Notes: generated from the letters alone by a model not told the origin. A stretch of DNA of 64,000 nucleotides from Yponomeuta sedellus (GCA_934045075.1 OW203734.1:4666565-4730564), one strand, 5' to 3'; counted from the first letter of the stretch, positions 1 to 10,210 are shown. Translations and numbers: made by a program.

Positions 1-169
1 AATAATAGTATATATATATATATTTCTCTATCTATCTGCTGCCAAAAATGTGAAAGCCATCCCGCTAATGTAAGACTTTCCCTTACAACCGAAAGTCAAA
101 GAGACAATTGCAAACTAGGAACATTTTCCAACTTCCTACAATCCTTTAACTAATCCCCTTTGTTCCAGA

Positions 170-380
170 AGAAAGCCTTGCCGAGCTCCACGCCGAGGCA
201 TGCCACCTTCACCCTTCAGCGATGATCTCCGTGCTCGTTCTAATAACGACCTTAATAGCAACAGAACAGAGGCTAACATCCTCACCTGTGATTCTACTCG
301 CCGTCGGTTTTATCACGTACATTTGTTTTACGGCCAAAGGCCTCTCAGATGACGGTTTTATAGTACTGTTACCAACGTGA
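170..380 (+). other. Possible terminal exon of a host gene (unrecognised)
   Basis: A pyrimidine-rich tract ending TTTGTTCCAG at 169 resembles a 3' splice site. Two frames stay open after it. One runs from 171 to a TGA near 352 and contains MPPSPFSDDLRARSN. The other runs to a TGA at 380 and carries a hydrophobic stretch (VILLAVGFITYICF) that could be a membrane segment. The stretch matches none of the repeat families seen elsewhere in the window, unlike almost everything to its right. I do not recognise the product. It may equally be chance open frame. Confidence 0.25.
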
Positions 381-545
381 TACGGAAGTGTTAGTGTCTA
401 TTAATCTAAGTTATTATTATTTGTGTCAGAGCCTTATCAAACTGGAATTTACTGGATGGTTTTGAGCGTATTTCCAAGTCAGTGGGAGAAGGTAGAAAAT
501 GCAACAAGGTTATACACGTGGTTCAAAAGGGCCTGTAAAATACAA

Positions 546-614
546 ACGAAGCCATATGCGGTAGCGCATCTGCCTTCCATGCGAGAGGTCCCGGGTTCGA
601 ACCGAGTCTTAATT
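546..614 (+). mobile_element. SINE-B head fragment (tRNA-like)
   Basis: GCGGTAGCGCATCTGCC followed by GGTTCGAACC matches the A- and B-box region of the fuller SINE-B copy at 41.25 kb. The 3' body is missing, so this is a fragment. Confidence 0.5.
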
Positions 615-717
615 AAGAGTCCAGAGTTTAGATGCATTGTACTGGCTTTATTTCCAGACATTGTCGTATAACTATTATATTACATGTTATTGAAATAACG
701 CAAAACCGGACAACCAT

Positions 718-935
718 TGCTGCCTTGTTGGTCAAGCGGTGTTACGTCTGATTAACATGCCCCAGATTATGAGTTTGACTCCCACCGAGGGTCGTCGTAC
801 ATTTATTTACATAGCCTCAGTCTGGGGGTATTTCCATGCTAGTGACTTCCTTACCTGCTTACCCTAGCTGCTTCCTAGTCTGGGACCAGGACAAGAGATT
901 GTGTTGTTTGAAAGCTATTACAATTTTTATTTCTT
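718..935 (+). mobile_element. SINE-C copy
   Basis: A tRNA-like head with a degenerate B box (GAGTTTGACTCCCACCG) is followed by a body (CCTCAGTCTGGG ... TGGGACCAGGACAAG) shared with copies at 6.8, 23.4 and 46.6 kb. Shared head and body over about 200 bases identify the family. Confidence 0.6.
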
Positions 936-971
936 GAGTAACGATAAATTGATAAACCACTTTATAGTCTT

Positions 972-1186
972 AAAAAACATATTTAGAGGCTAAAAATTCC
1001 ACCCTTGCCAAGACTCGAACCCGAGACCTCTGGCTAACCGTGCCAGGGCTCTCCCAATTGAGCTAATGGGCGCCTTCCCGGCATCAGTGAAATTTCGAAC
1101 CTCTTTACAATACTCTCTGTATTACGTACAGGCAGCAACTTTTTTTTTTCCTTAGCACGGGTTAGTGAATTAAAAAGAATATAATC
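972..1186 (-). mobile_element. SINE-A copy, minus strand
   Basis: On the minus strand: TTAGCTCAATTGGGAGAGC, then a diverged B box, then TTTTTAGCCTCTAAAT. At the 5' end of the sense strand, after a poly-A/T run, sits the inverted end motif CACTAACCCGTGCTAAGG, as in the TIR-bounded copy at 9.8 kb. Confidence 0.7.
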
Positions 1187-1192
1187 ACTTAA

Positions 1193-2016
1193 CAGTCTGT
1201 TAGCTTTTAAAATATACCTCGGGCTCTAGTAGGCTTCGGTTCTCGCCGAAAGCACACGAGTCTAATTGTATTGTATTGCTACATTTCGGATAAATAACAA
1301 TCCATAGGTTGCTAGTAAAATGACCCTCAGTATTAAAACTAAATATGTAAATGAGATCATAAGCCATGCCTAAATTCTAAATTAAAATACTACATTACAT
1401 GTAAAATTTTGTAGTTGAAATTAAAATTAAAGTTTTTAAGTTCAACTCCAAACTTATACATAGCCTCCGAAGCCCTGACGTCCTAGAAATAGAACATCAC
1501 GAATAACTTTCTTAAATTACACCCAATGATTTTGTAGGAAGTCCGGAAAACTTACTGTTCCAGGTCCAATATTTTCCTCATCATTTTTTGGAAAACAAGA
1601 AGAAAAAGTTCTTCAAAATCTACGTAGTTGTAGAAGACTTGAAGTAACTAACTCCAGGGCTTAGGATGTTAACATAACATAAAATTTTACATACTGGCAT
1701 ACATTGCTTCTGGCCCCACACTAGGATACCCTGTGTCGTGGGAATCAGAAAAAACGACATCACAAACAATGTAGACTTTCTTTTTGTTTCCAGCCGGGAT
1801 TCAAACCCAACACAACAGCAAATCCCAATGTCAAGTTATTGGGCTGTCCATTCTCTTTGCTACTTCTTCCTGTAATACTACTTCCTGCTCTGTATAATAC
1901 TTTTTTGAAGAGTTATGTAAAGTTAAGCGTCATATCAGTTCCGATATTTCTATTACACGAACGTATCCGATTCTATCCGATAGTAGCCGAGCTATATTTT
2001 AAAAGCTAACAGACTA
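1193..2016. mobile_element. Non-autonomous TIR element (~0.82 kb)
   Basis: The ends are inverted: AGTCTGTTAGCTTTTAAAAT at the left and its reverse complement at about 1993-2012. Internal motifs CTCGGGCTCTAG, TTCGCCGAAAG and CTTCCTGCTCTGTATAA recur in a shorter copy at 57.9 kb, which lacks about 600 bases present here. No transposase-like frame is visible. No clear target-site duplication was found, so superfamily is open. Confidence 0.5.
1672..1850 (-). mobile_element. SINE-B copy inside the TIR element
   Basis: Minus-strand reading gives a degraded tRNA-like head (GGTTTGAATCCCGGCTGG) followed by the SINE-B body (CCACGACACAGGGTATCC, GGGGCCAGAAGCAATGTATG). It lies within the extra 600 bases that distinguish the 1.2 kb TIR element from its 57.9 kb relative. 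Confidence 0.6.
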
Positions 2017-2350
2017 CAGTAAGGTAAAATCAAAATTTCTCAAATAAAAAAAAAAAGCACAATCTGCTGGATCTTTATTAACTAAGTGTTGTGGATTAAG
2101 AAGTTTATTGTAAAACAAAGATAATAGTCCACTAGCTCACAAACATGGAGTTCTTGTTCTGCAGTAATGGTGTTTGTGAAAAATTACGCCTGTAAAGCCA
2201 GTTTGACACAGCTCTCATTTTAGATTTAAGAATATTCACTATGTAATATATTTATGACTATGGATTAAAATAGTTATTGAAGATTAAAATCATTATTATA
2301 AGCTCGTACGCCTTATTTCAAACCAATTTGAGATTCCCTTAGTAAGCTGA

Positions 2351-3052
2351 GAAGCGCTCGTGGCCTAGTTGAAGCGAGTTATTGGAATGAATCACTTGAG
2401 TTAAGCAAAAACAGCCGCGGTCAGGTGCAGGATGGGTGACCGTCCCGTGACTACCACTAGTGGCATTTTTCCGAGCACTTTCATGCTTCGCAAAGTACTT
2501 TAAGCCGTTGGTGCCGGCTGTAATGTGTTGGGCCAGAAGCAATGTATGTGCCTTTATGTAAATGTTATGTACCTAATGGCAGTGGTTAAGCCATGTCAGG
2601 GGCCTTCTAGATGACTTGATAACCTGGCCTGACAGTAAGGTCCGCCACTGTCTTATGAGTGACTGTCCCGTGACTATCGTTAGTGGCATTTTTGCTTTGC
2701 AAGGCACGTTAAGCCGTTGGTGGCAGCTGACAAGTAATGGCAGCTGTTAAGCGATGTCAGAGGCCTTATGGGCGGCTTAATAACTTCTGACACATGTCAG
2801 GTTTGACCGCTTTCCTGCTTTGCAAGGCACGCTAAGCCGTTGGTGCCAGCTGACAAGTAATAGCAGCTGTTACACGATGTCTTAAAGGCCTTATGGGTGG
2901 CTTGATAACTTCTGACAGTAAGGCCCGCCACTGTGTTACAATCCTCCAGCAACCCGGACTTGGCCTCCGTGCTGGTATGTGGCCTAACCTTCCTGCGATG
3001 CAGAAAGAGACCCGTGCCCCAGCAGTGGGGACATAAAGGGGTTGATATCGTG
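2351..3052 (+). mobile_element. SINE-5S with triplicated middle
   Basis: The head GAAGCGCTCGTGGCCTAG is followed by GGATGGGTGACCGTCCCGTG. The middle module (GCCGTTGGTG ... CTTGATAACTTCTGACA) then occurs three times, starting near 2502, 2711 and 2834. The standard 3' module CCCGTGCCCCAGCAGTGGGG comes last. A SINE-B tail fragment (GGGCCAGAAGCAATGTATG) sits at about 2530-2570 in the first middle copy. The triplication could come from unequal exchange, template switching or assembly. Confidence 0.7.
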
Positions 3053-3204
3053 AGTAGTGGTATACTTATGAAATACATAATGGAGAACTATAAATTTAGT
3101 AAAAAAAAAACTTTTGTGTCTAGGTTATTCAGTCATAACCGCTCCTTCGATTTTGTGCTTTTTTTTAGAAAGGAAAGTAAAGTGTGGAAACCTGGTTCAT
3201 ATAA

Positions 3205-3295
3205 CTCAGCGCTTGAAATTGCCAAACCGCCCATTCTCTCTCTGAAAGAAGGCCTTTAAGCTGCAGTAGAAAGTATTGGCTACATAAATAATAGG
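3205..3295 (+). mobile_element. SINE-D fragment
   Basis: GCGCTTGAAATTGCCAA then CTCTCTCTGAAAGAAGGCC matches the 3' body of SINE-D copies at 32.0 and 50.9 kb. Confidence 0.45.
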
Positions 3296-3354
3296 AATGA
3301 TAGTAATTATGTCTACAATTTTTATGTTAATGAATTTAGTAGCATAGATACATA

Positions 3355-3482
3355 AACAGAATATTCTTTATTGTACACAAAAATTACAATACCAGAAATT
3401 ATGTGAAAATATAGTACTGTAATGATCTAAAAGCGATTTCTTTCGATACAAAAAAGAAGTTAAAGCCGGTTAGTCAGTGCGA
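3355..3482 (-). mobile_element. CR1 LINE 3' UTR remnant
   Basis: The plus strand reads ATATTCTTTATTGTACAC, the reverse of the GTACAATAAAG terminus, followed by AAAAGCGATTTCTTTC as in the copy at 26.5 kb. Only the untranslated end is present. Confidence 0.5.
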
Positions 3483-3668
3483 TTCAGAGCATAGTGTAAA
3501 GGAAACTTATACCACAGAATTTCTAGAGTTGCCAAGGATTTATTTCTTTAGCTATATCAGTCGTAAGTCATACGAGTATGATCAGCAAATAGAGAAAATT
3601 ATTCTTTCCGCCCAAATAAAATTGGGATCGTTCCAAAGCATTCATGTGTAATGGCGAGCGACATTCGT

Positions 3669-4596
3669 AGCACTATGTCACATTTGCTACGGCCTACGGG
3701 CTATCTACGATGGCTACGAGATTGCTACGAGATTAAAGTGCTGCGCAGCAAAATACATCAATATCGTATACATGAATATCACAAATAGTAGCTCTTTTTA
3801 AGAGCCTGTTCAGACGAAGCGATTTGCGCGCGAGGGCACTCGCGCGTAGACACTCGCGCGTTTCCGAGGTACGAGAGCTACATACACCCCGTCCAGATGC
3901 TCTCGCGCGTATTCCTAATCGCGCGTAAAACGCGTGCAACGCGCCGGACTCGTCTTACGTGCGAGCGCCGCGCGAGTCGAGATACTCTGGCGCCATTGGA
4001 GCGTTCAGTAGTACGTGCGTGTCTGTGGCGAATGGACGTATTTAATGCTGAATCCTTCCGCCGCATTAACGTGCGTTACTACACAGGACATCTGAAGCAC
4101 TATGTCACATTTGCTACGGGCTACGAGCTATCTGCGATGGCAACGAGATTAAAGTGCTGCGCAGCAAAATACATCAATATCGTATCACAAATAGTAGCTC
4201 TTTTTAAGAGCCTCTCCAGACGAAGCGATTTGCGCGCGAGGGCAATCGCGCGTAGACACTCGCGTGTTCCCGAGGTACTAGAGCTACATACACCTCCAGA
4301 TGCTCTCGCGCGTATTCCTAATCGCGCGTAAAACGCGTGCAACGCGCCGGACTCTCGACTCGCTCGTTATACGCGCGAGCGCCGCGCGAGTCGAGAGTCG
4401 CTAGCTAAGTATGAACTGTTCGTGGTTTTGCAATAAATGAAACGAAATGAAATGATACATTGGAGCGTTCAGTAGTACGCGCGTGTCCGTGAGTGCGCGT
4501 TTTTAATGCTGAATCCGTCCGCCGCACAACGCGCGTAGTAACTCACGTTAAACGCCACATCTGGACACAACAAAAATCGCTTCGTCTCGACAGGCT
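3669..4596. mobile_element. CpG-rich MITE, tandemly duplicated with flank
   Basis: A 388-base element at 4209-4596 starts AGCCTCTCCAGACGAAGCGA and ends in the inverted form TCGCTTCGTCTCGACAGGCT. Its interior is packed with GCGCGCGAG, TCGCGCGT and similar CpG motifs, unlike the AT-rich surroundings. A truncated copy at 3803-4095 precedes it. The repeat unit, starting AGCACTATGTCACATTTGC at 3669 and again at 4096, includes about 115-135 bases of flank, so flank and element were duplicated together (period about 427). Open frames here are compositional and not read as genes. The TIR form would suit a hAT- or P-like MITE, but no clean TSD was seen. Confidence 0.6.
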
Positions 4597-4599
4597 TTA

Positions 4600-5600
4600 A
4601 ACCTCACTGACAAGAAGCTGTATCCAACAATCTAGGACTTTACATCAGTATTGTAGAAACAACCGTGCTTAGCGGAATCGATTAAAATCCGAGGTTCCAG
4701 ACTACAGTCTAGAACCTGGGATTATAATCGATTCCGTTTTCCCGGTTCTAAAAATAGTTGTCACAGTTATTAGGAGCTATTATGTTCACTTTTTGACAAA
4801 AACGTATTATAAAACCAGTTGTGAAACTTATTCCACTGGTGGCGGTAGTTAGCGACTTAAAGACAAGATTGCACGCGGGACTTGCTCCTGCAGTATGTTG
4901 TCGTAGGCACGTTTTCTATACCAATTAAGAAACTTGCTGATCGCGGTGCAGTGTGATGATCGCCTAAGAGCACTTAGTGACTAGTGACAGTCTAGTTAGT
5001 GCCTTCAGACTTAGACTTCACTAAACTCCGAAGATCCCTAAGCCACATTCCGCGTCCTTTGCATATGAAATTTTAAATATACCCAGAAACTTCTGCCGAC
5101 GTTATTTGGTCAAGTTACGTTGTTGCCCTGTAAACGATCCACGTGTAAAAGTTTGTGACGTAATCAAGCTTCAATTCAAGAGAATTACTGTGTGGAATAT
5201 TCGTACAACAGAATTAAGTTATTAATTGATACCTAATCAAGGTACCTTAGATATTCAATATCGAGTAATACAGCTAGGCTGCAGACCGTGTTACGCTCTG
5301 AATAACATTTAACACACGCTGTTGGAGGTAATTTTCCTGTGATCATTTATTATTTAACCGCATAACCGTAGGTACAATTCGGGTTACTCCCACACACTGT
5401 ATTTTGATTGAGTGTCTCATGCCCAATAGAACTCAGCGACAATACGTTGCCAAGAGTGAAGATACTATATTTCCACTTATGAATTTGGGGATCTTTCTGT
5501 GTTTGGTTTTCCGTAGTTAGCCAGGCCTTTGGCTTTTGCATATACATTAAATCAGGAAGGGGATTGGCATATTATTTTCCAATCGATTTTGACTCGCTTT
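4600..5600. other. No gene or recognised repeat
   Basis: About 1 kb of AT-rich sequence. It contains a short inverted motif (GGAATCGATTAAAATCC near 4673, echoed by GGATTATAATCGATTCC near 4719). No frame with family features was found. Confidence 0.4.
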
Positions 5601-5603
5601 CGA

Positions 5604-5795
5604 TCCGCGGCCGGGTCAAACTAGGAAACGAACTTTTCTAGTTTGTCGCGGGTCTGGATGTTTTTATTTATTGTATTTATTGTATTAAATCTATCGTCAA
5701 GCTAGGACCTGTAACACAACTCATTTAGTTGTACTTAGTATAGGGCTAACGAGATCTGTGTAAGATGAATATTTATTATTATTATAATGAAATTA
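5604..5795 (+). mobile_element. SINE-E copy, head missing
   Basis: It begins at GCGGCCGGGTCAAACTAGG and continues through TTAGTATAGGGCTAACGAG to a TTATTATTATT tail. The complete copy at 54.5 kb shows the missing tRNA-like head. Confidence 0.65.
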
Positions 5796-6029
5796 TTTAT
5801 ACAGCGTCCAGTCGCACCTTCTTTCACACTAGATGGGTGAAGGGATATCTTGGACGCTGCAGTGACTGGGATATTGCTTTAGATAGAGTAGGCTTGCCCA
5901 GCACCTATACCATCTTGACACTTAGACATCCTGGCAACCTGATAGTTTTTGTCTTATCAGTCTCTCTGCCTGTCTGACCGTAGACTAGCTCAGAGATGTG
6001 TAGGACTAGAAACCTGAAATTTGAATCCT

Positions 6030-6336
6030 GAGTGCTTAGTGCGAGTTTTGTAACTACTCGATCGCGTTAACGTAAACTCATATTTCTATGGCATCGAGAA
6101 AGCGCCACCTAGCGACAAGTATGGAAATTCAAATTGCTGAGTGCGAGTTGTAATAGTTTACGTTGAGAAGTGAACACGTTTACCAGCCAAAACACGAATA
6201 AACGCAAGTGCGAGTTGTACTGTGACAGCGTTTTGCCAGTTCGAACGGTTAACTCACTCATACTCACTATTCAATGCTCGATTAACGCGGTAGTAAAGTT
6301 ATTCGATTGGATCTGTCAAACTCGCACAAAGCACTC
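6030..6336. mobile_element. MITE candidate with GAGTGCTTxGTGCGAGTTT termini
   Basis: The left end GAGTGCTTAGTGCGAGTTTT and the right end, read in reverse (GAGTGCTTTGTGCGAGTTTG), form imperfect terminal inverted repeats about 20 bases long. The interior again contains TGCTGAGTGCGAGTTGT and AAGTGCGAGTTGTACTG, so the end motif is iterated. No coding frame and no certain TSD. Confidence 0.5.
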
Positions 6337-6795
6337 TGGCTAAACGGTTACTTGTGGAAACGTTAAAATTGCAATAGCACAGGTACTGAAATTTAAAGAA
6401 AGTAAGTAACGGTTTAGTAAGCTTCACAAGTCAACTAGTAATCAAACAACTTAAAGCAGGAAAACACATTGACATAACCTCATGACTGAATCCCACAAGG
6501 TAAGGCAGTGACCAAGGACTGGGTAAAACCTCGTACAAATTCCATTGATGTTTTTTTAGTTCTTTAGAGCGGGTAAAAAACCCATCTTTCTTCAGAAATC
6601 TACACTGTTCGTGGCCCGACATGCGATGGGCCGTTTTTTCTTCAATATTTATGTTGCTCTCATAATAAAAATAATGTGTACTGATTTTTAACATAACACT
6701 CTTAGCACGGGTTAGTGCACTAAAAATAAAAATAAACACTCTTAAGTTTCGCCTTAACCCCGTACATAGTCGTATACTCGTATCAACGGTTTACC
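6337..6795. other. Unrecognised stretch with a SINE-A 3' scrap
   Basis: A 102-codon minus frame at 6431-6739 has no family features I recognise. Its start overlaps a SINE-A 3' end (CTTAGCACGGGTTAGTGCAC) at about 6697-6735, so it is unlikely to be a gene. Confidence 0.3.
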
Positions 6796-6796
6796 A

Positions 6797-6998
6797 GTAC
6801 TGTGTGCCTCGTCTAGCGGTTAATACGCTCCACCAAAACCGGAGTCGTGGCTTCGATTCCCGCTGGAGGCTACCGTACTTTATTTGTACAAATGGATTCT
6901 GTCTGGGTGTAGTTTCATGTTTGTGATGTTCTTGTTCAAGTTATCCTGGTTTGGGACCAAGATAAGTGCTTGTATTATGTGGAAGTTATAATTTTATA
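6797..6998 (+). mobile_element. SINE-C copy
   Basis: The head GCCTCGTCTAGCGGTTAATA resembles a tRNA A box and GTGGCTTCGATTCCCG a B box. The body GTTTGTGATGTTCTTG ... TTGGGACCAAGATAAGTG matches the 0.7, 23.4 and 46.6 kb copies. Confidence 0.65.
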
Positions 6999-7251
6999 TA
7001 ACTTTTATTTCTTCTTCTTTGTCGGTACGCTCTTGACAGAACGATAGAGGTCCTCATGAAAAGCATTCATTGCAGCCTGATACTTTACTGTAGCCGAGTA
7101 TGCCTTACGATATTTATTTTTTGATTTTCTAAAGAGGTAAGTAATATTTTACGATATTTCAGAGTATTTGACACAGAAATACAGACCTCCAGACGAGCAT
7201 TGTCCGTCTGTACTCCAGAACACGTGGTGTAACTTAGCCGGATATTTAGAA

Positions 7252-7352
7252 TTTTTTTTTTACGTAGCCTCGTTTGTGTCCCACTGCTGGGCAAAGGCCT
7301 CCCCTCCTCCCCCCTCCTACTCCTCCCCTCCCCGCCCCTCCTCCTCCCCTCC
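7252..7352 (-). mobile_element. RTE-1 3' stub plus pyrimidine tract
   Basis: The minus strand reads GGGAGGCCTTTGCCCAGCAG ... GAGGCTACGTAAAAA, the last ~50 bases of RTE-1 with its A tail, so the insertion is extremely 5'-truncated. It abuts a ~50-base CCTCC-rich tract. The P-rich frames over this tract are not genes. Confidence 0.65.
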
Positions 7353-7738
7353 TCCTTACAATTTTATATTGTATTATTAACGTTACATATAAAGTAAATT
7401 TTTTTATCCCATCTATTCAAAAAGAACGACTTGGTGCACACAAAGGTGGTATTTTCTATAAGAAAATTTAAGCGGGCAGTAATAATAGTTTTTAATCCTC
7501 TTTATAAGTGCGCCGCAATTATCTTTGCATTGAACTTTTTGCATTTCGAATATCGATTTTTTAAAGCGCAAAAGAAATCGAACGCTAATAGTTTTTTAAA
7601 TAAAGACTGGCTGGTGCGATGGCCCGTAGGCGCGACGCCGGTTGAATAAAAAAGAAAGAAATCAAATTAAAAACGCGCGAGCCCGCGTGTTCGTCAATTT
7701 TCACGGATTGGTAGAAATTCATGATTTTGTTTTGAAAA

Positions 7739-7819
7739 ATGAGTTCTTCAAGTGACAGTGAAAGTATAGAATTAACTCCTGAAAGTATTATAACTGACGC
7801 AAGAAATGTGATGGATTAA
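7739..7819 (+). pseudogene. Short Ser/Asp-rich N-terminal frame, recombinase-like exon candidate
   Basis: An ATG at 7739 opens 26 codons starting MSSSSDSESIELTPES and ending NVMD before TAA. The layout (acidic Ser-rich start, then a short helix ending in V/A-M-x-N/D) resembles the minus-strand frame at 41.6 kb. I infer both are isolated N-terminal pieces of one mobile or domesticated gene family. Without downstream domains this stays tentative. Confidence 0.25.
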
Positions 7820-8096
7820 AATATGAGGCGCCCTTTATTTTCTCATAGTGGGTGATGAAAAGTGGTGTATCACTTGGGCGCAAAATATATTTTGGGTTCA
7901 GGTGACTTACTTTGAACCCAGAGTAAAATGAGTCATGTGGGAGGATAAATTAGATTCAAGAGGGGTTCTCGCTACACTTGTGATTCTTTAGTAGAATCCT
8001 GAATGTAGCGAGCGAGCGAAAAAAGCGCCCTCTCTGTTACGATATTATTTTGCTCGCTGTTATGATACAATCTACGATTAATGTAGCGTAGATCGA

Positions 8097-8228
8097 GATA
8101 TGTCCCATTGTAGGACACAGGCCTTCATAAAGATAGAGTCTGCACTTAGTTACCACATATGACCACCGTGGATTGGCAATTTCAAACGTTGAGGTTTTTA
8201 AAAATCCCACACTCAGGTTTCCGATACT
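8097..8228 (-). mobile_element. SINE-D 3' part
   Basis: The plus strand reads GTCCCATTGTAGGACACAGG then CACCGTGGATTGGCAATTTC, the reverse of the SINE-D body (GAAATTGCCAATCC ... GGCCTGTGCCCTACAGTGGGAC). Confidence 0.55.
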
Positions 8229-8692
8229 ATAATTACTAATACTATTTTAACTGATCTTGTTTATATCGGATCCAAGTTTGCGTTGTAATATAAGTATTTT
8301 GCTACATCATCACTCTTAAACAAAACTAAAACATATAACGTAAATATAGTGAAAAAAATCTAAGTAATACTTTCTCAAAGAAAGAGCTTAAATATAGGTG
8401 GAACCAGGAAATAGACGAAAGAATAATACAGTGAAATCGAAACCAATTTCTTCATCTACAATAATACGTTTCATTTTTGATGCTATTCTGAGTGCGTGTA
8501 ATAAAATATTTTCATGAAACAGTCCTTGATATTACCAAGAAATATTTTTATTGAAACAGGACCGGTGTATATTTTTCCAAGAAATATTTATAACTGTGGT
8601 AATTAGGTCATAGTGATAAACAGTAGATATTTTTATTTTATAGAAGGTACCTTAAACAGTAAATATTTTTTTGTAGATCTTTGCTGTAATTA

Positions 8693-9225
8693 AAATCGTC
8701 TTTCTACGTTGGCCATGCGTGGTGATTAAAAAAACCCTTAATCACTCTCTGAGAGAAAGCCAGTGGTAGGTGTATAGACTGCTTAAGCTACTCAAATTAT
8801 GTTTGTAAGGCTATTATGTGATGGGAGGGGATGATTTCAATCAGTGGTCTCTGCTTTAAATGGTGAGCAAGCCTATTATATGTAGAACCCCCTCCAACCA
8901 GGTGGGATGACGGTTTGCGAAAAACTACAGGCAGATGCTGGATGCGGCAAGCCGAAGACAGGGCGCTATGGCGCTCATGAGGGGAGGGCTATGTCCAGCA
9001 GTGGACTACATAATATAGCCTGAAGAAGAAGAAGCCTATTAAAAAATTAATCAACGAGTGTCTGAGGTGTTCATACCACATACATACATAACCTCACACC
9101 TGTATCCCAGAGGGGTAGGCAGAGACCAGGGACTGCCACCTGTCACGATCCTGACAGATCACCTTCGCTTCATCAACGTTCATAAGTCGTTGCATGCACG
9201 CACGCCGGTTCCGGGTACTTTTTAT
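8693..9225 (+). repeat. Left arm of large inverted duplication
   Basis: This 533-base segment recurs in reverse complement at 12344-12907. It is composite: a SINE-D fragment (CTCTCTGAGAGAAAGCC), an unrecognised ~150-base part, an RTE-type 3' module (GGGAGGGCTATGTCCAGCAG) with a GAAGAAGAAG tail, then the 3' end of RTE-2 in minus orientation. Sharing the same junctions points to duplication of a pre-existing mosaic. Confidence 0.75.
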
Positions 9226-9545
9226 CTTTGCCTTTGCTAATACATCCTCTATTTGGTCGATGTAAGTCTGTCTGGGACGCCCCTTACCAGCCCTTCCACT
9301 CACATTCGCAATATATATTTGTTTCGTCACTCTTTCTTCCTTCATCCTCTCCACATGTCCAAACCAACGCAACATTCCTTTCTCAATTCTAGTCACAACA
9401 TCCTCTTTCAGTCCACAACGTTCTCTAATCAGACTATTGCGTATCCTGTCATTCAAAGTAACACTACACATACTTCTCAAGGACCTCATTTCTACTGCAT
9501 TAATTCTACTTTCTTGCACGAGTAAATTCAACGAATTCACGCACG
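9060..9545 (-). pseudogene. RTE-2 LINE, C-terminal RT-ORF fragment
   Basis: The minus frame at 9094-9540 encodes about 148 residues of the region after the polymerase core of RTE-type LINEs. Visible motifs are RNSLIRERCGLKEDVV, MLRWFGHVERM, GRPRQTYIDQI and a terminal SAYPSGIQV. The reverse transcriptase catalytic motifs lie upstream and are absent, so the copy is 5'-truncated. A short ATGT-rich tail follows the coding end at 9060-9093. Related ends occur at 12.4, 23.6, 40.6, 49.0 and 60.2 kb. The frame is uninterrupted, suggesting a fairly young copy, but it is only a fragment. Confidence 0.8.
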
Positions 9546-9791
9546 TTAAGGTTGTAACGGCGCAAATCTTTTTACACCATTTTTATTTTCTTTCATGCTG
9601 TCGCATCATATCGAAACCTAAATTTACGTCACCTATAACCACAATATTCTAAATTAGTTTCAGATTTTGGCCTGGGGCGATTTTTGCCCATGCAATGCAA
9701 TTGAAAGTGTAGATACAAAATATTCGAAGGATTAGATATTTGTCGCATAAAAATAAAATAAGATAACGCGACAAAGTCATTAGATTTTTTT

Positions 9792-10008
9792 TTTTTAATG
9801 CACTAACCCGTGCTAAGGACAATTTTAAAAACCTAATTAGAGGCTAAAAATTCCATCCATACCGGCATTCAAACCCGCGACCTCTGGCTATCCGTGCCAG
9901 CGTTCTTTCCAACTGAGCTAATGGGCGACTCACCGGCATCAGTGAAATTCCGAACCTCTTTACAATATTCTCTGTATAACGTACACGCACGGGTTAGTGC
10001 ATTAAAAA
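9792..10008 (-). mobile_element. SINE-A copy bounded by 22-base inverted repeats
   Basis: The left end TTTAATGCACTAACCCGTGC (9794-9813, extendable by two T) and its reverse complement at 9987-10006 bound a 217-base unit. The unit carries the minus-strand tRNA-like core TTAGCTCAGTTGGAAAGAAC ... GGTTTGAATGCC. Such termini are typical of MITEs rather than SINEs. Confidence 0.65.
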
Positions 10009-10210
10009 TAATAGCTGTGACATCTGGCTGAAGTAATTTGCATCACTTGCAACCCCGTGTACCTACTTTGTAGTTAGGTTTTACATCGGAATGACATCGC
10101 AGTACCCACATGATTATATTCTTTTTAATGCACTAACCGGTGCATTATTACTTCAATTACTTTATTTGGAATGGAATTTTTAGCCTCTAAATAGGTTTTC
10201 AAAGTCTTAA
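10009..10210 (-). mobile_element. SINE-A 5' leader plus inverted 3' scrap
   Basis: GACATCTGGCTGAAG ... GTACCCACATGATTATATTC is the leader region of long SINE-A copies in minus orientation. It is followed by GGAATTTTTAGCCTCTAAAT in plus orientation. The SINE-A block from 9792 interrupts an unnamed repeat, whose flanks (GACAAAGTCATTAGAT near 9772; GGCTGTCGCTCGACTTTTTA near 10239) recur at 11.54 and 11.61 kb. Confidence 0.5.

Noticed and set aside
2797..3259. Frames of 93 and 108 codons on opposite strands
   Set aside because: Antisense/sense reading of the SINE-5S 3' module.
3897..4331. 144-codon arginine-rich frame
   Set aside because: Lies in the CpG-rich MITE; frames are open on both strands because of composition.
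7168..7471. Proline-rich frames
   Set aside because: Reading of a CCTCC tract next to an RTE-1 stub.
9253..9652. Plus-strand frames of 90 and 71 codons
   Set aside because: Shadow of the minus RTE-2 coding fragment.
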